NCBI RefSeq assembly: GCF_022808175.1
Contig: NZ_JALGBX010000008.1
Span: 62,001 to 126,000, forward strand
Reading direction: 5' to 3'
Length of the DNA: 64,000 bases
Source: Streptomyces sp. AP-93
GTDB taxonomy: Bacteria; Actinomycetota; Actinomycetes; Streptomycetales; Streptomycetaceae
Shown here: piece after piece, positions 28,757-42,113 of the stretch
How the letters are laid out: every line of letters starts with the position of its first letter
Numbering within the stretch: position 1 is the first letter of the stretch
Notes under the pieces: generated by a model
Database searches by the model: none
The model's input: only the letters and a program-made list of their open reading frames with translations
What the model was told of the DNA's origin: nothing
Translations under genes and position numbers: made by a program

Positions 28757-29853
28757 GACGCACTCCTCATCTGCATTGCTTTCAACACGTCCTGTGCCGC
28801 GCCGAGTTCCGCCGCGAGCACCTCCACCAGTTCCCCGGCCGGCAGGGCCCGCGCCAGCCGGTGCCCCTGGCCCGCCCACAGGGCCATGCCCTGCGGGTCC
28901 CCGGCCGCGGCGGCGGCTTTGCGCAGCGGCGCGGTCAGGTGGTGCACCTGCGGGTACGCGGCCGGGGCGTACGGGCCGTGCTCGCGCATGAACCGGTTGA
29001 CCAGCCCGCGGGCCGGCCGCCCCGAGAAGGCCCGGGTCAGCTCCGTCCGGACGAACAGCGGGTCGGTCAGCGCCTTCTTGTGCAGGGCGTGGGCGCCGGA
29101 CTCCGGGCAGGCCAGGAAGGCCGTGCCGAGCTGCGCCGCCTCCGCGCCCGCGGCGAGCAGCGCGGCGATCTGCGAGCCGCGCATCAGGCCGCCCGCCGCG
29201 ATGATCGGGAGGGCCACGGCCTCGCGCACCTGCGCGACGAGCGCGAGCAGGCCGACTCCGGCCGTGCCGTCGCCCTGCGGGTCGTCGCGGTGGGTGCCCT
29301 GGTGGCCGCCCGCCTCCACGCCCTGGACGCAGACGGCGTCGGCGCCGGCCGCCTGCGCGGCGCGGGCCTCCTCGACGGAGGTGACGGTGGCGATCGTGTA
29401 CGTACCGACCTTGCGCAGGCAGGTGAAGGCCGCGGGCGAGGGCAGGCCGAAGGTGAACGAGACCACGGGTACCGGGTCTTCGATGAGAATGGCCAGTTTG
29501 GCGTCATAGCCGTCGTCGCTGGTTCCGATGATGTCCTCGTCGGCGAGGGAGATCTCGTACCAGGAGGCCTCGCTGGCGAGGTGCCCGCGGTAGGCCTCCA
29601 CGGCGGCCGGGTCCACGTGGGAGGTCTGCGGCAGGAAGAGGTTGACGCCGAAGGGGCGGCGGGTGAGCGCGCGCAGCCGCTTGATCTCCTGGTACATGCC
29701 GTCGGCGGTCTTGTAGCCGCCGGCGAGGAAGCCCAGTCCGCCCGCTTCGCACACGGCGGCCGCGAGCGGCGGGCAGGACGCGCCGCCCGCCATGGGCGCC
29801 TGCACGATCGGGTACGCGAAGAGACCGTTCGGTGCGGAGGACATGAGCTGCAT
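28753..29853 (-). CDS. Nitronate monooxygenase
   Basis: A 366-residue FMN-dependent TIM-barrel enzyme of the 2-nitropropane dioxygenase family, which oxidises alkyl nitronates. Characteristic segments are YPIVQAPMAGGASCPPLAAAV, RPFGVNLFLP, GADAVCVQGVEAGGHQGTH with the active-site His, and PIIAAGGLMRGSQIAALLAAGAEAAQLGTAFL for FMN phosphate. The start is uncertain: an ATG three codons downstream is also possible and neither has a clear ribosome site. It is coupled to rsmE by a 4-base overlap. Confidence 0.9.
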   Translation of the reverse strand: MQLMSSAPNGLFAYPIVQAPMAGGASCPPLAAAVCEAGGLGFLAGGYKTADGMYQEIKRLRALTRRPFGVNLFLPQTSHVDPAAVEAYRGHLASEASWYEISLADEDIIGTSDDGYDAKLAILIEDPVPVVSFTFGLPSPAAFTCLRKVGTYTIATVTSVEEARAAQAAGADAVCVQGVEAGGHQGTHRDDPQGDGTAGVGLLALVAQVREAVALPIIAAGGLMRGSQIAALLAAGAEAAQLGTAFLACPESGAHALHKKALTDPLFVRTELTRAFSGRPARGLVNRFMREHGPYAPAAYPQVHHLTAPLRKAAAAAGDPQGMALWAGQGHRLARALPAGELVEVLAAELGAAQDVLKAMQMRSAS

Positions 29854-29956
29854 CGTGCCATGTCCCGCTCACGGGACCGAATCACGGCATTCGCCTGGCA
29901 TAGTCCCCTTCACCGGGGTGCCCGAATACCGCCGCCGCCCTGCCGTCCCGCATGCC

Positions 29957-29993
29957 GCGAGCCCGGTCCGGGGCATCCCCGGACCGGGCTCGC
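29957..29993. terminator. Strong hairpin downstream of dnaJ
   Basis: A perfect 17-bp stem (29957-29973 with 29977-29993) and a 3-base loop, between the end of dnaJ and the start of the nitronate monooxygenase. No U-run on either strand. Confidence 0.65.
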
Positions 29994-30006
29994 AGGTGTT
30001 CTCGTA

Positions 30007-30039
30007 GCTGCCCGTACGCTGCCCGTACGCTGCCCGTAC
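30007..30039. repeat. 11-bp tandem repeat near the end of dnaJ
   Basis: Three exact units of GCTGCCCGTAC, followed by a partial fourth, lie 18 bases beyond the dnaJ stop. Confidence 0.85.
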
Positions 30040-30056
30040 GCTGCTCCGCGCGCGGC

Positions 30057-31193
30057 TCAGCGCCCGTTGAAGGCGTCCTTCAGGCGGCTGAACAGGCCTT
30101 GCTGGCCCGGCGCGAACTGGCCGAGCGGCCGCTCCTCGCCGCGCAGCTTGGCGAGCTGGCGCAGCAGGTCCTCCTGCGCCGGGTCCAGCTTGCTCGGGGT
30201 GGTGACCTCGACGTGGACGATCAGGTCGCCCCGGCCGCCGCCGCGCAGGTGCGTGACGCCCCGGCCGTGCAGGGGGATCGCCTGGCCGGACTGGGTACCG
30301 GGCCGGATGTCGATCTCCTCGAGGCCGTCCAGCGTCTCCAGCGGGCACTTGGTGCCCAGGGCCGCCGCGGTCATCGGGATGGTGACCGTGCAGTGCAGGT
30401 CGTCCCCGCGCCGCTGGAAGGTCGGGTGCGGCAGCTCGTGGATCTCCACGTACAGGTCGCCGGCGGGGCCGCCGCCGGGGCCGACCTCGCCTTCGCCCGC
30501 GAGCTGGATCCGGGTGCCGTTCTCGACGCCCGCCGGGATCTTGACGGTGAGGCTGCGGCGGGAGCGGACCCGGCCGTCGCCCGCGCACTCGGGGCAGGGG
30601 GTCGGGACCACGGTGCCGAAGCCCTGACACTGCGGGCAGGGGCGCGAGGTCATGACCTGGCCCAGGAAGGACCGGGTGACCTGCGAGACCTCACCGCGGC
30701 CGCGGCACATGTCACAGGTCTGCGCCGAGGTGCCGGGGGCGGCGCCTTCGCCGGAGCAGGTGGTGCAGACGACGGCCGTGTCGACCTGGATGTCCTTGGT
30801 CGTGCCGAAGGCCGCCTCGTCCAGTTCCAGGTCGAGGCGGATCATGGCGTCCTGGCCGCGGCGGGTCCGCGAGCGCGGTCCGCGCTGCGAGGACTGGCCG
30901 AAGAAGGCGTCCATGATGTCGGAGAAGTTGCCGAAGCCACCCGCTCCGAAGCCGCCGGCTCCGCCGCCGCCCGAGGAGGACAGCGGGTCGCCACCGAGGT
31001 CGAAGACCTGCTTCTTCTGCGGGTCCGAGAGGACCTCGTAGGCGGCGTTGATCTCCTTGAAACGCTCTTGCGTCTTGGGATCGGGGTTCACATCCGGGTG
31101 CAGCTCGCGCGCGAGCCGCCGGAATGCCTTCTTGATCTCGTCCTGCGATGCGTCGCGGCGCACGCCGAGAACGGCGTAGTAGTCCGTGGCCAC
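30057..31193 (-). CDS. dnaJ: Chaperone protein DnaJ
   Basis: A 378-residue Hsp40 co-chaperone that stimulates DnaK ATPase. The J domain (residues 1-70) has HPD in ELHPDVNPD, a Gly-rich linker follows, and four zinc-centre motifs are present: CTTCSGEG, CDMCRGRG, CPQCQGFG and CPECAGDG. The C-terminal substrate-binding domain is complete. The GTG start directly abuts the hrcA stop codon, so this is the hrcA-linked copy (often called dnaJ2) and belongs to the HrcA/CIRCE heat-shock regulon. Confidence 0.97.
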   Translation of the reverse strand: MATDYYAVLGVRRDASQDEIKKAFRRLARELHPDVNPDPKTQERFKEINAAYEVLSDPQKKQVFDLGGDPLSSSGGGGAGGFGAGGFGNFSDIMDAFFGQSSQRGPRSRTRRGQDAMIRLDLELDEAAFGTTKDIQVDTAVVCTTCSGEGAAPGTSAQTCDMCRGRGEVSQVTRSFLGQVMTSRPCPQCQGFGTVVPTPCPECAGDGRVRSRRSLTVKIPAGVENGTRIQLAGEGEVGPGGGPAGDLYVEIHELPHPTFQRRGDDLHCTVTIPMTAAALGTKCPLETLDGLEEIDIRPGTQSGQAIPLHGRGVTHLRGGGRGDLIVHVEVTTPSKLDPAQEDLLRQLAKLRGEERPLGQFAPGQQGLFSRLKDAFNGR

Positions 31194-32210
31194 TTACGAC
31201 TCCGCCAGGATCTGTCCGACGTAACGTGCCACTGCGCGTACCGCTCCCATCGTTCCGGGGTAGTCCATGCGGGTCGGTCCGACCACGCCGAGTTTGGCGA
31301 CTGCTTCGCCGCCCGAACCGTAGCCGACCGAGACGACGGACGTGGAGTTCAGTCCCTCGTAGGCGTTCTCATGCCCGATCTTTACGGCCATTCCCGACTC
31401 ACTGGCCTCGCCCAGCAGCTTGAGGAGCACGACCTGCTCCTCCAGCGCTTCGAGCACCGGCCTGATCGTCAGGGGAAAATCGTGTCCGAAGCGGGTGAGG
31501 TTGGCGGTGCCGCCGATCATCAGCCGCTCCTCCGCCTCCTCGACCAGCGTTTCGAGGAGGGTGTCGAGGACGGCACGCACCGTCACCCGGTCCTCGTTCT
31601 CGAAGGATTCCGGAAGGTCCTGCACCAGCGGCGGCACGTCGGTGAACCGGCGGCCGACGACACGGCTGTTGAGGCGGGCCCGCAGGTCCGCGAGCGAGGT
31701 GTCCGCGAAGGGGGCCTGGCAGTCGACGATCCGCTGTTCGACCCGGCCGGTGTCCGTGATGAGGACGAGCATCAGGCGGGCCGGGGCCAGCGAGAGCAGT
31801 TCCACGTGCCGGACGGTGGAGCGGGTCAGCGAGGGGTACTGGACGACGGCGACCTGCCGGGTGAGCTGCGCGAGCAGCCGCACCGTACGGCCGACGACGT
31901 CGTCGAGGTCCACGGCCCCGTCGAGGAAGTTCTGGATGGCCCGGCGCTCGGGCGTCGACAGCGGTTTGACCCCCGCCAGCTTGTCGACGAAGAGGCGGTA
32001 GCCCTTGTCCGTGGGGATCCGGCCGGCGCTGGTGTGGGGCTGGGCGATGTAGCCCTCGTCCTCCAGCACGGCCATGTCGTTGCGCACAGTGGCGGGCGAG
32101 ACGCCGAGCCGGTGCCGCTCGGTGAGCGCCTTGGAGCCGACCGGCTCCTCCGTCCCGACGTAGTCCTGGACGATGGCGCGCAGCACTTCGAGTCTGCGTT
32201 CGCTGAGCAT
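31194..32210 (-). CDS. hrcA: Heat-inducible transcription repressor HrcA
   Basis: A 338-residue repressor of class I heat-shock genes that binds the CIRCE element. The winged helix occupies about the first 75 residues ([29 protein letters not shown] then [38 protein letters not shown]), followed by the GAF-like and dimerisation domains. A CIRCE site lies 53 bases upstream, giving autoregulation. The TAA stop is immediately followed by the GTG of dnaJ. Confidence 0.97.
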   Translation of the reverse strand: MLSERRLEVLRAIVQDYVGTEEPVGSKALTERHRLGVSPATVRNDMAVLEDEGYIAQPHTSAGRIPTDKGYRLFVDKLAGVKPLSTPERRAIQNFLDGAVDLDDVVGRTVRLLAQLTRQVAVVQYPSLTRSTVRHVELLSLAPARLMLVLITDTGRVEQRIVDCQAPFADTSLADLRARLNSRVVGRRFTDVPPLVQDLPESFENEDRVTVRAVLDTLLETLVEEAEERLMIGGTANLTRFGHDFPLTIRPVLEALEEQVVLLKLLGEASESGMAVKIGHENAYEGLNSTSVVSVGYGSGGEAVAKLGVVGPTRMDYPGTMGAVRAVARYVGQILAES

Positions 32211-32262
32211 CGCGCACACCTCCATCGTTTCCGTCGTTCGCGGCTTCGGCAGGCCCTGCCTG

Positions 32263-32289
32263 CTGGCACTCTGAGCGTTCGAGTGCCAG
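32263..32289. promoter_or_regulatory. CIRCE operator of hrcA-dnaJ
   Basis: Perfect inverted repeat CTGGCACTC, nine bases, GAGTGCCAG, 53 bases before the hrcA start. It differs from the classic TTAGCACTC-N9-GAGTGCTAA only in symmetric outer positions. HrcA is expected to bind it. Confidence 0.92.
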
Positions 32290-32361
32290 AGATCCCCCGG
32301 TCAGTGTACGGCGGGGTGGTACGCCCGTAGCAAGGGCGGCCCGCCAAGGTAGCGTCGCGGC

Positions 32362-33087
32362 ATGGACGTGCGTTGGGAAGAGGCAGGCTGGGAACGGCTC
32401 ACCGAGCGGGCCGGCCGCAAGCGGCTGCCGGTGTGGGACTGCACCGTGGGACTGGTGGTGGGCGAGGATTCCGCCCTTCTGATCGACCCCGGGTCCTCCC
32501 TGCGGGAGGGCTCTCTGGTGCGGGCCGAGGCGGAGCGGCTGGCAGGTCGGCGCGTGACCCATCTCGCATTCACACACGGACATTTCGACCACGTTCTGGG
32601 TGGTGCGGCCTTCGCCGGGGCGGAGGTCTACGGTCCGGTCGGACTGGACGACCTGCTCTCCGTGAGCCGGGACGAGCTGCGGTCCGACGCGGTCCGCCAA
32701 GGCCTGCCGGAGGCCGAGGCGGCCGAGGCGGCGGACCTGCTGGTGATCCCCCGGCACCTGGTGTCGGGCGAGTGGACCCTCGACCTGGGCGGGGTGCAGG
32801 TGCTGCTGGCGAACGTGGGCCCGGGGCACACCCGGCACGATCTGGCCGTCTTCGTGCCCGGTGCGCGCGAGGTGGTCTTCTGCGGCGACCTGGTCGAGGA
32901 ATCGGGCGAGCCGCAGGCGGGTCCGGACGCGGCGCCCCGGCAGTGGCCGGCGGCCCTGGACCGGCTCCTCGCCCTGGGCGGGGACGACGCTCTGTACGTG
33001 CCGGGTCACGGAGCGGTGGTCGACGCGGCCTTCGTGCGTGCCCAACGCGACACACTGGCAATCCGTTTCGGCGTGTCGGACACCTGA
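32362..33087 (+). CDS. Metallo-beta-lactamase-fold hydrolase
   Basis: A 241-residue single-domain hydrolase. The zinc motif FTHGHFDHVLGGAAFAGAEVYG is intact, with later NVGPGHTRHDLAVFVPGAREVVFCGDLVEE and a C-terminal YVPGHGAVVD, which together provide the two-metal site. It may be a glyoxalase II-like or lactonase-like enzyme; the substrate is unknown. It is divergent from hrcA, with the CIRCE site 73 bases upstream, so heat-shock influence is possible. Confidence 0.9.
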   Translation: MDVRWEEAGWERLTERAGRKRLPVWDCTVGLVVGEDSALLIDPGSSLREGSLVRAEAERLAGRRVTHLAFTHGHFDHVLGGAAFAGAEVYGPVGLDDLLSVSRDELRSDAVRQGLPEAEAAEAADLLVIPRHLVSGEWTLDLGGVQVLLANVGPGHTRHDLAVFVPGAREVVFCGDLVEESGEPQAGPDAAPRQWPAALDRLLALGGDDALYVPGHGAVVDAAFVRAQRDTLAIRFGVSDT

Positions 33088-33115
33088 GGCGGCCCGCTCT
33101 CCTACCCTCGGCCGG

Positions 33116-33913
33116 ATGCGTGAGTACTCCCCCGACCTGACCCCGCAGTGGAAGCGCGCCAAGCCCGTCCCGGAGGTGCCGGCCGATCCCGGCCTGGTGG
33201 TCGAGGTGGCGGGTACGGACTTCTGCGGCGCGGTGGTGGCCTGCGAGGCGGGCACGGTCACCCTGGAGGACCGCTTCGGCAAACGCCGCGTCTTCCCCCT
33301 CGAACCCCGCGCCTTCCTCCTGGACGGCGCGGTGGTGACCCTGACCCGCCCGGTCCGGGGGCCGGCCGCCCCGGCCCGTACGGCCTCGGGCTCCATCGCC
33401 GTCCCCGGGGCCCGGGCGCGGGTGGCCCGGGCGGGCCGGATCTACGTGGAGGGCCGCCACGACGCCGAACTGGTCGAACGGGTCTGGGGCGACGACCTGC
33501 GGATCGAGGGCGTCGTGGTGGAGTACCTGGAGGGCATCGACGACCTCCCGGCCGTCGTCGCCGACTTCGCCCCCGCGGCCGACGCCCGCCTGGGCATCCT
33601 GGTGGACCACCTGGTCCCCGGCTCCAAGGAGTCCCGCATCGCCGCCTCGGTGACCTCCCCGCACGTCCTGATCGTGGGACACCCGTACGTGGACGTCTGG
33701 CAGGCGGTGAAACCCTCGGCCCTCGGCATCCGCTCCTGGCCTGTGATCCCGCCCGGCCAGGACTGGAAGACGGGCATCTGCCGCGCTCTGGGCTGGCCGG
33801 AGAACACCGGAGCCGCCTGGCAGCACATCCTGTCCCGCGTGACCTCGTACAAGGACCTGGAGCCCACCCTCCTGGGCGCGGTGGAGCACTTGATCGACCA
33901 CGTGACGGCGTAG
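33116..33913 (+). CDS. DUF3097 domain-containing protein
   Basis: A 265-residue actinobacterial conserved protein. The N-terminal region is a beta domain (VVEVAGTDFCGAVVACEAGTVTLEDRFGKRRVFPL), and the central ARAGRIYVEGRHDAELVERVWGDDLR with LGILVDHLVPGSKES resembles a Toprim-type fold. Its role is not established; a nucleic-acid-related function is possible. It lies 28 bases after the metallo-hydrolase gene, probably in one transcript. Confidence 0.88.
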   Translation: MREYSPDLTPQWKRAKPVPEVPADPGLVVEVAGTDFCGAVVACEAGTVTLEDRFGKRRVFPLEPRAFLLDGAVVTLTRPVRGPAAPARTASGSIAVPGARARVARAGRIYVEGRHDAELVERVWGDDLRIEGVVVEYLEGIDDLPAVVADFAPAADARLGILVDHLVPGSKESRIAASVTSPHVLIVGHPYVDVWQAVKPSALGIRSWPVIPPGQDWKTGICRALGWPENTGAAWQHILSRVTSYKDLEPTLLGAVEHLIDHVTA

Positions 33914-33914
33914 C

Positions 33915-34100
33915 CGGCTCAAACGCCGGCGAGGCTGGATTGCCCGTAGGGCAATTTCAGCCCCTCCGGCGTTTGAGGAGCGGGGGTCCGGGGGCCGGCC
34001 CCCGGCAACGGCGCCGCACGCGGCAGGGGTCCGGGCGAAGCCCGGGGAACGGTGGAAGGGCGGGTAGGGGACTCCGCCCCACAGGGCCGCCCCACCCCGG
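33915..34100. repeat. Dispersed palindromic intergenic element, copy C
   Basis: Arms CTCAAACGCCGG (33918-33929) and CCGGCGTTTGAG (33966-33977), an inner TTGCCCGTAGGGCAA hairpin, then GGGGGCCGGCCCCCGG and GGAACGGTGGAAGGGCGGG modules. It fills the gap between convergent DUF3097 and hemW genes. Confidence 0.85.
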
Positions 34101-34106
34101 ACGGGG

Positions 34107-35339
34107 TCAGTCGACCAGGTCGCGGACCACCGCGTCGGCCAGGAGCCGGCCACGCAGCGTCAGAACGGCCCGCCCGGCCGCGTAGGGCGCCGCTTCCAGG
34201 AGCCCGTCCGCAAGGGCACGCCGGGACGCCTCCAGCCCCGCCGCCGCGAGCAGCGACAGCGGCACCCCGTCCACGAGCCGAAGCTCGAGCAGGATCCGCT
34301 CGACCCGCCGGTCCTCCTCCGAGAGGAGCTCCCGCCCCGCCCCGGGCGAACGTCCCTCGGCCAGCGCCGCCGCGTAGGCCCCCGGGTGCTTCACGTTCCA
34401 CCACCGCACCCCGCCCACGTGCGAGTGCGCTCCGGGCCCGGCCCCCCACCAGTCGGCCCCGCGCCAGTACAGCTCGTTGTGCAGGCAGCGCCCGGCCTCG
34501 GAGGTGGCCCAGTTCGAGACCTCGTACCAGGAGTACCCCGCCTCGGCCATCACCGCGTCGAGGATCAGGTACCGGTCCGCGTGGACGTCGTCGTCCGTCA
34601 TCGGAACCTCGCCGCGCCGGATCCGCCGCGCGAGCTGGGTGCCCTCCTCCACGATGAGCGCATAAGCACTGATGTGATCGGGCCCGGCCCCCAGCGCCGC
34701 CGACAGCGACGCCCGCCAGTCCTCGTCCGATTCCCCCGGCGTCCCGTAGATCAGGTCCAGGTTCACGTGCTCGAAGCCCGCCGCCCGCGCCTCCGCGACG
34801 CAGGCCTCCGGCCGCCCGGGGGTGTGCGTGCGGTCCAGCACCTTCAGGACGTGCTGCTTCGCGCTCTGCATGCCGAAGGAGATCCGGTTGAAGCCGCCCG
34901 CGCGCAGCTCCGCCAGGTACTCCGGGTTCACCGACTCCGGATTGGCCTCGGTGGTGACCTCGGCGTCCTCGGCCAGCCCGAATTCCTCGCGGATCGCCGC
35001 GAGCATCCGTACGAGGTCGCCGGCGGGCAGCAGCGTGGGCGTGCCGCCGCCCACGAAGACGGTCCGTACGGCCCTGGGGTCGTCCCCGAGCACCTTCCGT
35101 GCGAGCCGGACCTCGTCGATCAGGGTGTCGGCGTAGTTCTCCCGGGAGGCGAGCACACCGCCGGTGCCCCGCAGCTCGGTGGCCGTGTAGGTGTTGAAGT
35201 CGCAGTACCCGCAGCGCGTGGCGCAGTACGGAACGTGCAGGTAGAACCCGAGCGGCCGCTCCCCGGCTCCCGCCAGGGCGTGGAGCGGCAGCGAGCCGTC
35301 TTCGGGCATGGGTTCACCGTCGGGCAGTGCGGAAGGCAT
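34107..35339 (-). CDS. hemW: Radical SAM coproporphyrinogen III oxidase-like protein HemW
   Basis: A 410-residue radical SAM protein. The cluster motif is YCATRCGYCDFNTYT (CxxxCxxC), followed by TVFVGGGTPTLL, SFGMQSAKQHVLKVLDRTH and a C-terminal HemN-type winged domain. HemW proteins are thought to be heme chaperones rather than true oxidases; the actinobacterial copy has been annotated both ways. I chose the ATG at 35339 because the upstream six codons lack support. Confidence 0.93.
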   Translation of the reverse strand: MPSALPDGEPMPEDGSLPLHALAGAGERPLGFYLHVPYCATRCGYCDFNTYTATELRGTGGVLASRENYADTLIDEVRLARKVLGDDPRAVRTVFVGGGTPTLLPAGDLVRMLAAIREEFGLAEDAEVTTEANPESVNPEYLAELRAGGFNRISFGMQSAKQHVLKVLDRTHTPGRPEACVAEARAAGFEHVNLDLIYGTPGESDEDWRASLSAALGAGPDHISAYALIVEEGTQLARRIRRGEVPMTDDDVHADRYLILDAVMAEAGYSWYEVSNWATSEAGRCLHNELYWRGADWWGAGPGAHSHVGGVRWWNVKHPGAYAAALAEGRSPGAGRELLSEEDRRVERILLELRLVDGVPLSLLAAAGLEASRRALADGLLEAAPYAAGRAVLTLRGRLLADAVVRDLVD

Positions 35340-35382
35340 GCGCCCATTGTCCCGCACTGCCCCAAGGTCGTTTACGCGTGCG

Positions 35383-37275
<1,893 letters not shown>

Positions 37276-37537
37276 GGACATCCTCCGGACCACGCGGCAG
37301 GCCTGTCTCGTCACAAGGCGGGACTGACGGGGTGACGAGTCGGGGTGGGTGGCTGAGTCAGGGCTTGGCCGCATCCGACCAAGAAAAACTGGCGAGTAAC
37401 CAACGAGCAGTGATCAGACTAGGGGCCCTCCGCCTGGCGCGTAAGAGCCCTTGGGGCGCCGATTCATAACGAAGCGGAAGCCGTACCCCGCGGCGCCCGC
37501 GCGCCGGGACGGTGCACGCCCGCGCGCCGGGACGAAA
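37276..37537. other. Gene-free interval between acyl-CoA ligase and lepA
   Basis: No gene is visible. It contains the ligase promoter region and two copies of GCCCGCGCGCCGGGACG (about 37496 and 37519) before the lepA terminator. Confidence 0.4.
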
Positions 37538-37567
37538 CAGGCCCCCGCGCCGGAGCACGGGGGCCTG
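37538..37567 (-). terminator. lepA terminator
   Basis: A 10-bp stem CAGGCCCCCG/CGGGGGCCTG with a 10-base loop, followed by TTTCGT on the minus strand, 31 bases past the lepA stop. Confidence 0.75.
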
Positions 37568-37598
37568 CTTCACATCCGACCGATGACCGTCGCGGCGG

Positions 37599-39464
<1,866 letters not shown>

Positions 39465-39597
39465 GCAGTGTCCTGATTCTCGGGTCGCAGTCGGAACGAA
39501 GTGTGGGCGTCGGTCTGCGCGAAACCAGATCCGTTCGGGGCTGGTCGGATCTATACGCAGACTCCCATCGTCCCATGAACCGGGAAGTGCGCTCGGT

Positions 39598-39627
39598 TTG
39601 GGCCGGTCGGACGGCAGCTGGTAGCCT
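39598..39627 (+). promoter_or_regulatory. Possible rpsT promoter
   Basis: TTGGGC and TAGCCT with 18 bases between, about 80 bases before the rpsT start, fit a vegetative promoter loosely. No experimental support. Confidence 0.35.
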
Positions 39628-39708
39628 GAGCAGCTGTGTCTCGTGTGCCCTCTAGCTCTACGGGACGCAATCCGAAGATCAAATCTCTGAACCTGCAAAG
39701 GCTCTTTC

Positions 39709-39975
39709 GTGGCGAACATCAAGTCCCAGGTCAAGCGCAACAAGACGAACGAGAAGGCTCGCCTTCGCAACAAGGCCGTCAAGTCCTCGCTCAAGACCGC
39801 CATCCGCAAGGCCCGTGAGGCCGTCGTCGCCGGTGACGTCGAGAAGGCCACCGTGGCTTCCCGCGCCGCTTCCCGCGCGCTCGACAAGGCCGTCTCGAAG
39901 GGTGTCATCCACAAGAACGCCGCCGCCAACAAGAAGTCGGCGCTGGCGATCAAGGTTGCCTCCCTTCAGGGCTGA
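39709..39975 (+). CDS. rpsT: 30S ribosomal protein S20
   Basis: An 88-residue, Lys/Ala-rich ribosomal protein ([21 protein letters not shown]...) that binds 16S rRNA early in 30S assembly. It starts at GTG and has a GC-rich hairpin terminator about 120 bases downstream. Confidence 0.98.
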   Translation: MANIKSQVKRNKTNEKARLRNKAVKSSLKTAIRKAREAVVAGDVEKATVASRAASRALDKAVSKGVIHKNAAANKKSALAIKVASLQG

Positions 39976-40092
39976 GCCCCTGATGTGATCGCCGGGCAAG
40001 GATCCAGCGGGCCCTCTCTCCCGCTCCCGACCGGCACTCCGCGCCGCACACGAAGCGTTCGCCACGCGGGTGCGGTGCAACCCGAGAAGTAA

Positions 40093-40143
40093 CCGAAGGC
40101 CCCGGCCGCCTCCCTTCCCCAGGGCAGCAGCCGGGGCCTTCGG
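40093..40143 (+). terminator. rpsT terminator hairpin
   Basis: A perfect 13-bp inverted repeat CCGAAGGCCCCGG / CCGGGGCCTTCGG with a 25-base loop, downstream of rpsT. Confidence 0.65.
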
Positions 40144-41476
40144 CATGCGCGGCCCCTGGGGGACCTACGGGACCTACGTGACCTACGGGGCCTCCGGGGC
40201 CTCCGGGACCACGCGCGCGGCACCCCGGGGCGCGGGCACCCTGGACCACACGGGAGCCCCAGACAGCACGGGGCCCCGCGTGCACGGGCCCCGAGCAGTA
40301 CGGGCCCCCGAGCTGTACGGGCCTCCGAGCCGCACGGGACCCCGAGCCTCACAGGCCTCCGAGCCGCACGGGACGCCGAGCCTCACGGGACCCCCGACCC
40401 ACACGGGACGCCGAGCCTCACAGGACCCCCGACCCACACGGGACGCCGAGCCTCACAGGGCCCCCGACCGCACGGGACGCCGAGCCTCACAGGCCTACCC
40501 GCACGGGCCTCCGAGCCGTACGGGACCTCCGAGCCGCACCGGCCTCCGACCCACACGGGACCGATCCCCCTCCGGGACCAACCTGCTCCGGGCCGACCTG
40601 CTCCGACCACCGGGCCCGCTCAGGCCCCGGGACTACCGGCGCCGCACGGACCGCCGCGCGGCACAGGAGATCCGGTCCGCACAGGAGATCCGGTCCCCAC
40701 GCGAGATCCGGTCCCCACGGGACTCGAGGAAGCCCCGCTCAGGGTTCCGGGTGGCTCGCAGCCCCGGCCGCTCAGGGCCCCGAGAAGTCCACGAGCCGCC
40801 AACACCCCAGGCCGACCGGCCGACCGGAGCCCCTGGTTGCACGGGAACCCCCGGGGTTGCACGGGAACCCCGGGCCACACGGGCCTCAGCGCGCGGCCCG
40901 AGAAGCCCAGGCTGTCAAGGTCCCCGGCCTACCGGCCGGCCGGAGCACCGGATTGCGCGGGCGCAGCGAACCCGAACGGGACTCCGGGGGCGGCCCACGC
41001 AGGCCCGGGCCCACTCACGGCCCCCTGGGGGGGCTCCGGGCCGCCCAGGGCCCCGGCCAACCGGCCGCACAGTAGCCCCAGGTCGTAGGGGAACTCCGGG
41101 GCGTGGGGGAGCGCTCCGGGGCGCCGAGACTGGGGCTCGGCCCGCCCGGGGCTCGGCCCGCTCAAAGCACGGCCCGCTCAGGGCTCAGCCCACTCAAGGA
41201 TCGGCCCGCCCAGGGCACGGCCCGCCCAGGGCTCGGCCCGCTCAGGGCTCAGCCCACTCAAGGATCGGCCCGCCCAGGGCACGGCCCGCCCAAGGCACGG
41301 CCCGCCCGGGGGATCGGCCCGCCCGGGGCTCGGCCCGCCCAGGGTTTCGCCCGATTCGGAGCGCCGGCGCACCGCTCAGCGTCCCCGGGCCTCCCGGCGG
41401 CCGTACGGGGCACGGGCCGTACGGGAGCTCCGAACCGGCAAGGGGGCCGGGCCCCTCGCACCAGCCCGGGAGGCCT
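40144..41476. repeat. Long repeat-rich gene-free region
   Basis: This 1.3-kb interval is made largely of GC-rich direct repeats. At 40335-40503 there are at least five units of about 34-35 bp (CGGGACGCCGAGCCTCACAG plus a variable end). At 41171-41228 and 41235-41292 there is a 58-bp perfect direct repeat with a 64-bp period, set in a field of GGCTCGGCCCGCCC-type units. A long open frame crosses it, but the repeat units are not multiples of three, the frame drifts between copies, and no protein pattern is seen, so I treat it as non-coding. Confidence 0.75.
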
Positions 41477-42103
41477 TCAGGGTGCGGCGGGGCGGGCCGT
41501 GACGGCCGCGAGGACGGTGGAGGTGAGGATCTCCGGCGCCTCGGCGGCGGTCATCCGCCCGGCCTGGACCTCGGCGGCGGCCGCGTGGACCAGGCTGTAG
41601 ACGACGGTGACCAGCCAGTCGGCGGACAGATCGGCGCGCAGCTCGCCGCTCTCCCGGCCGCGGCCGATCAGCCGGCGGACGGGAGCGAGGATCCGGTCGT
41701 GGCGCTCGCGCAGCCGCTCGGGCGGCAGCGCCGCGGAGACGGCCGCGAACACCGCGGAGTGCCGGTCGAGGATCCGCCACGAGCTGCGGATGAGGAGCCC
41801 GAGGGCCTCCTCCACGCCGACCCCCACACCACCCGCCGCCCCCTCCGCCGCCCCACCCTCACCGTCGAGCCCCTCCAACGTGAGTGCGGCCTCGTCGACG
41901 GCCCGGTCGAGGGCGGCGTCGAGGAGCGCTTCCCGGGTCGGGAAGTGCGAGTAGAGCGTGACGCGGCTGACTCCGGCAGCGCGGGCGACGGCGGCCATGC
42001 TCGCCTGCGGGTCGGCGAGGAAACAGTCCAGGCCCGCGTCGACGATCGCGGCGGTGTTGCGCTCGGCGTCTGCGCGGCGGGGGCGGGGTGCGTCGGAGAC
42101 CAT
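41477..42103 (-). CDS. TetR/AcrR family transcriptional regulator
   Basis: A 208-residue repressor. The helix-turn-helix is AAIVDAGLDCFLADPQASMAAVARAAGVSRVTLYSHFPTREAL. A Gly/Ala-rich insert (GEGGAAEGAAGGVGVGVEEA) precedes the ligand-binding domain. It is divergent from a DHA2 efflux pump 92 bases away, and two similar inverted repeats in the gap are candidate operators, so it likely controls pump expression. The ligand is unknown. Confidence 0.9.
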   Translation of the reverse strand: MVSDAPRPRRADAERNTAAIVDAGLDCFLADPQASMAAVARAAGVSRVTLYSHFPTREALLDAALDRAVDEAALTLEGLDGEGGAAEGAAGGVGVGVEEALGLLIRSSWRILDRHSAVFAAVSAALPPERLRERHDRILAPVRRLIGRGRESGELRADLSADWLVTVVYSLVHAAAAEVQAGRMTAAEAPEILTSTVLAAVTARPAAP

Positions 42104-42113
42104 GCCAGCAAAC

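Noticed and set aside
40335..40503. Possible CRISPR array
   Set aside because: The units follow each other without unique spacers, their ends vary, and no cas gene is present.
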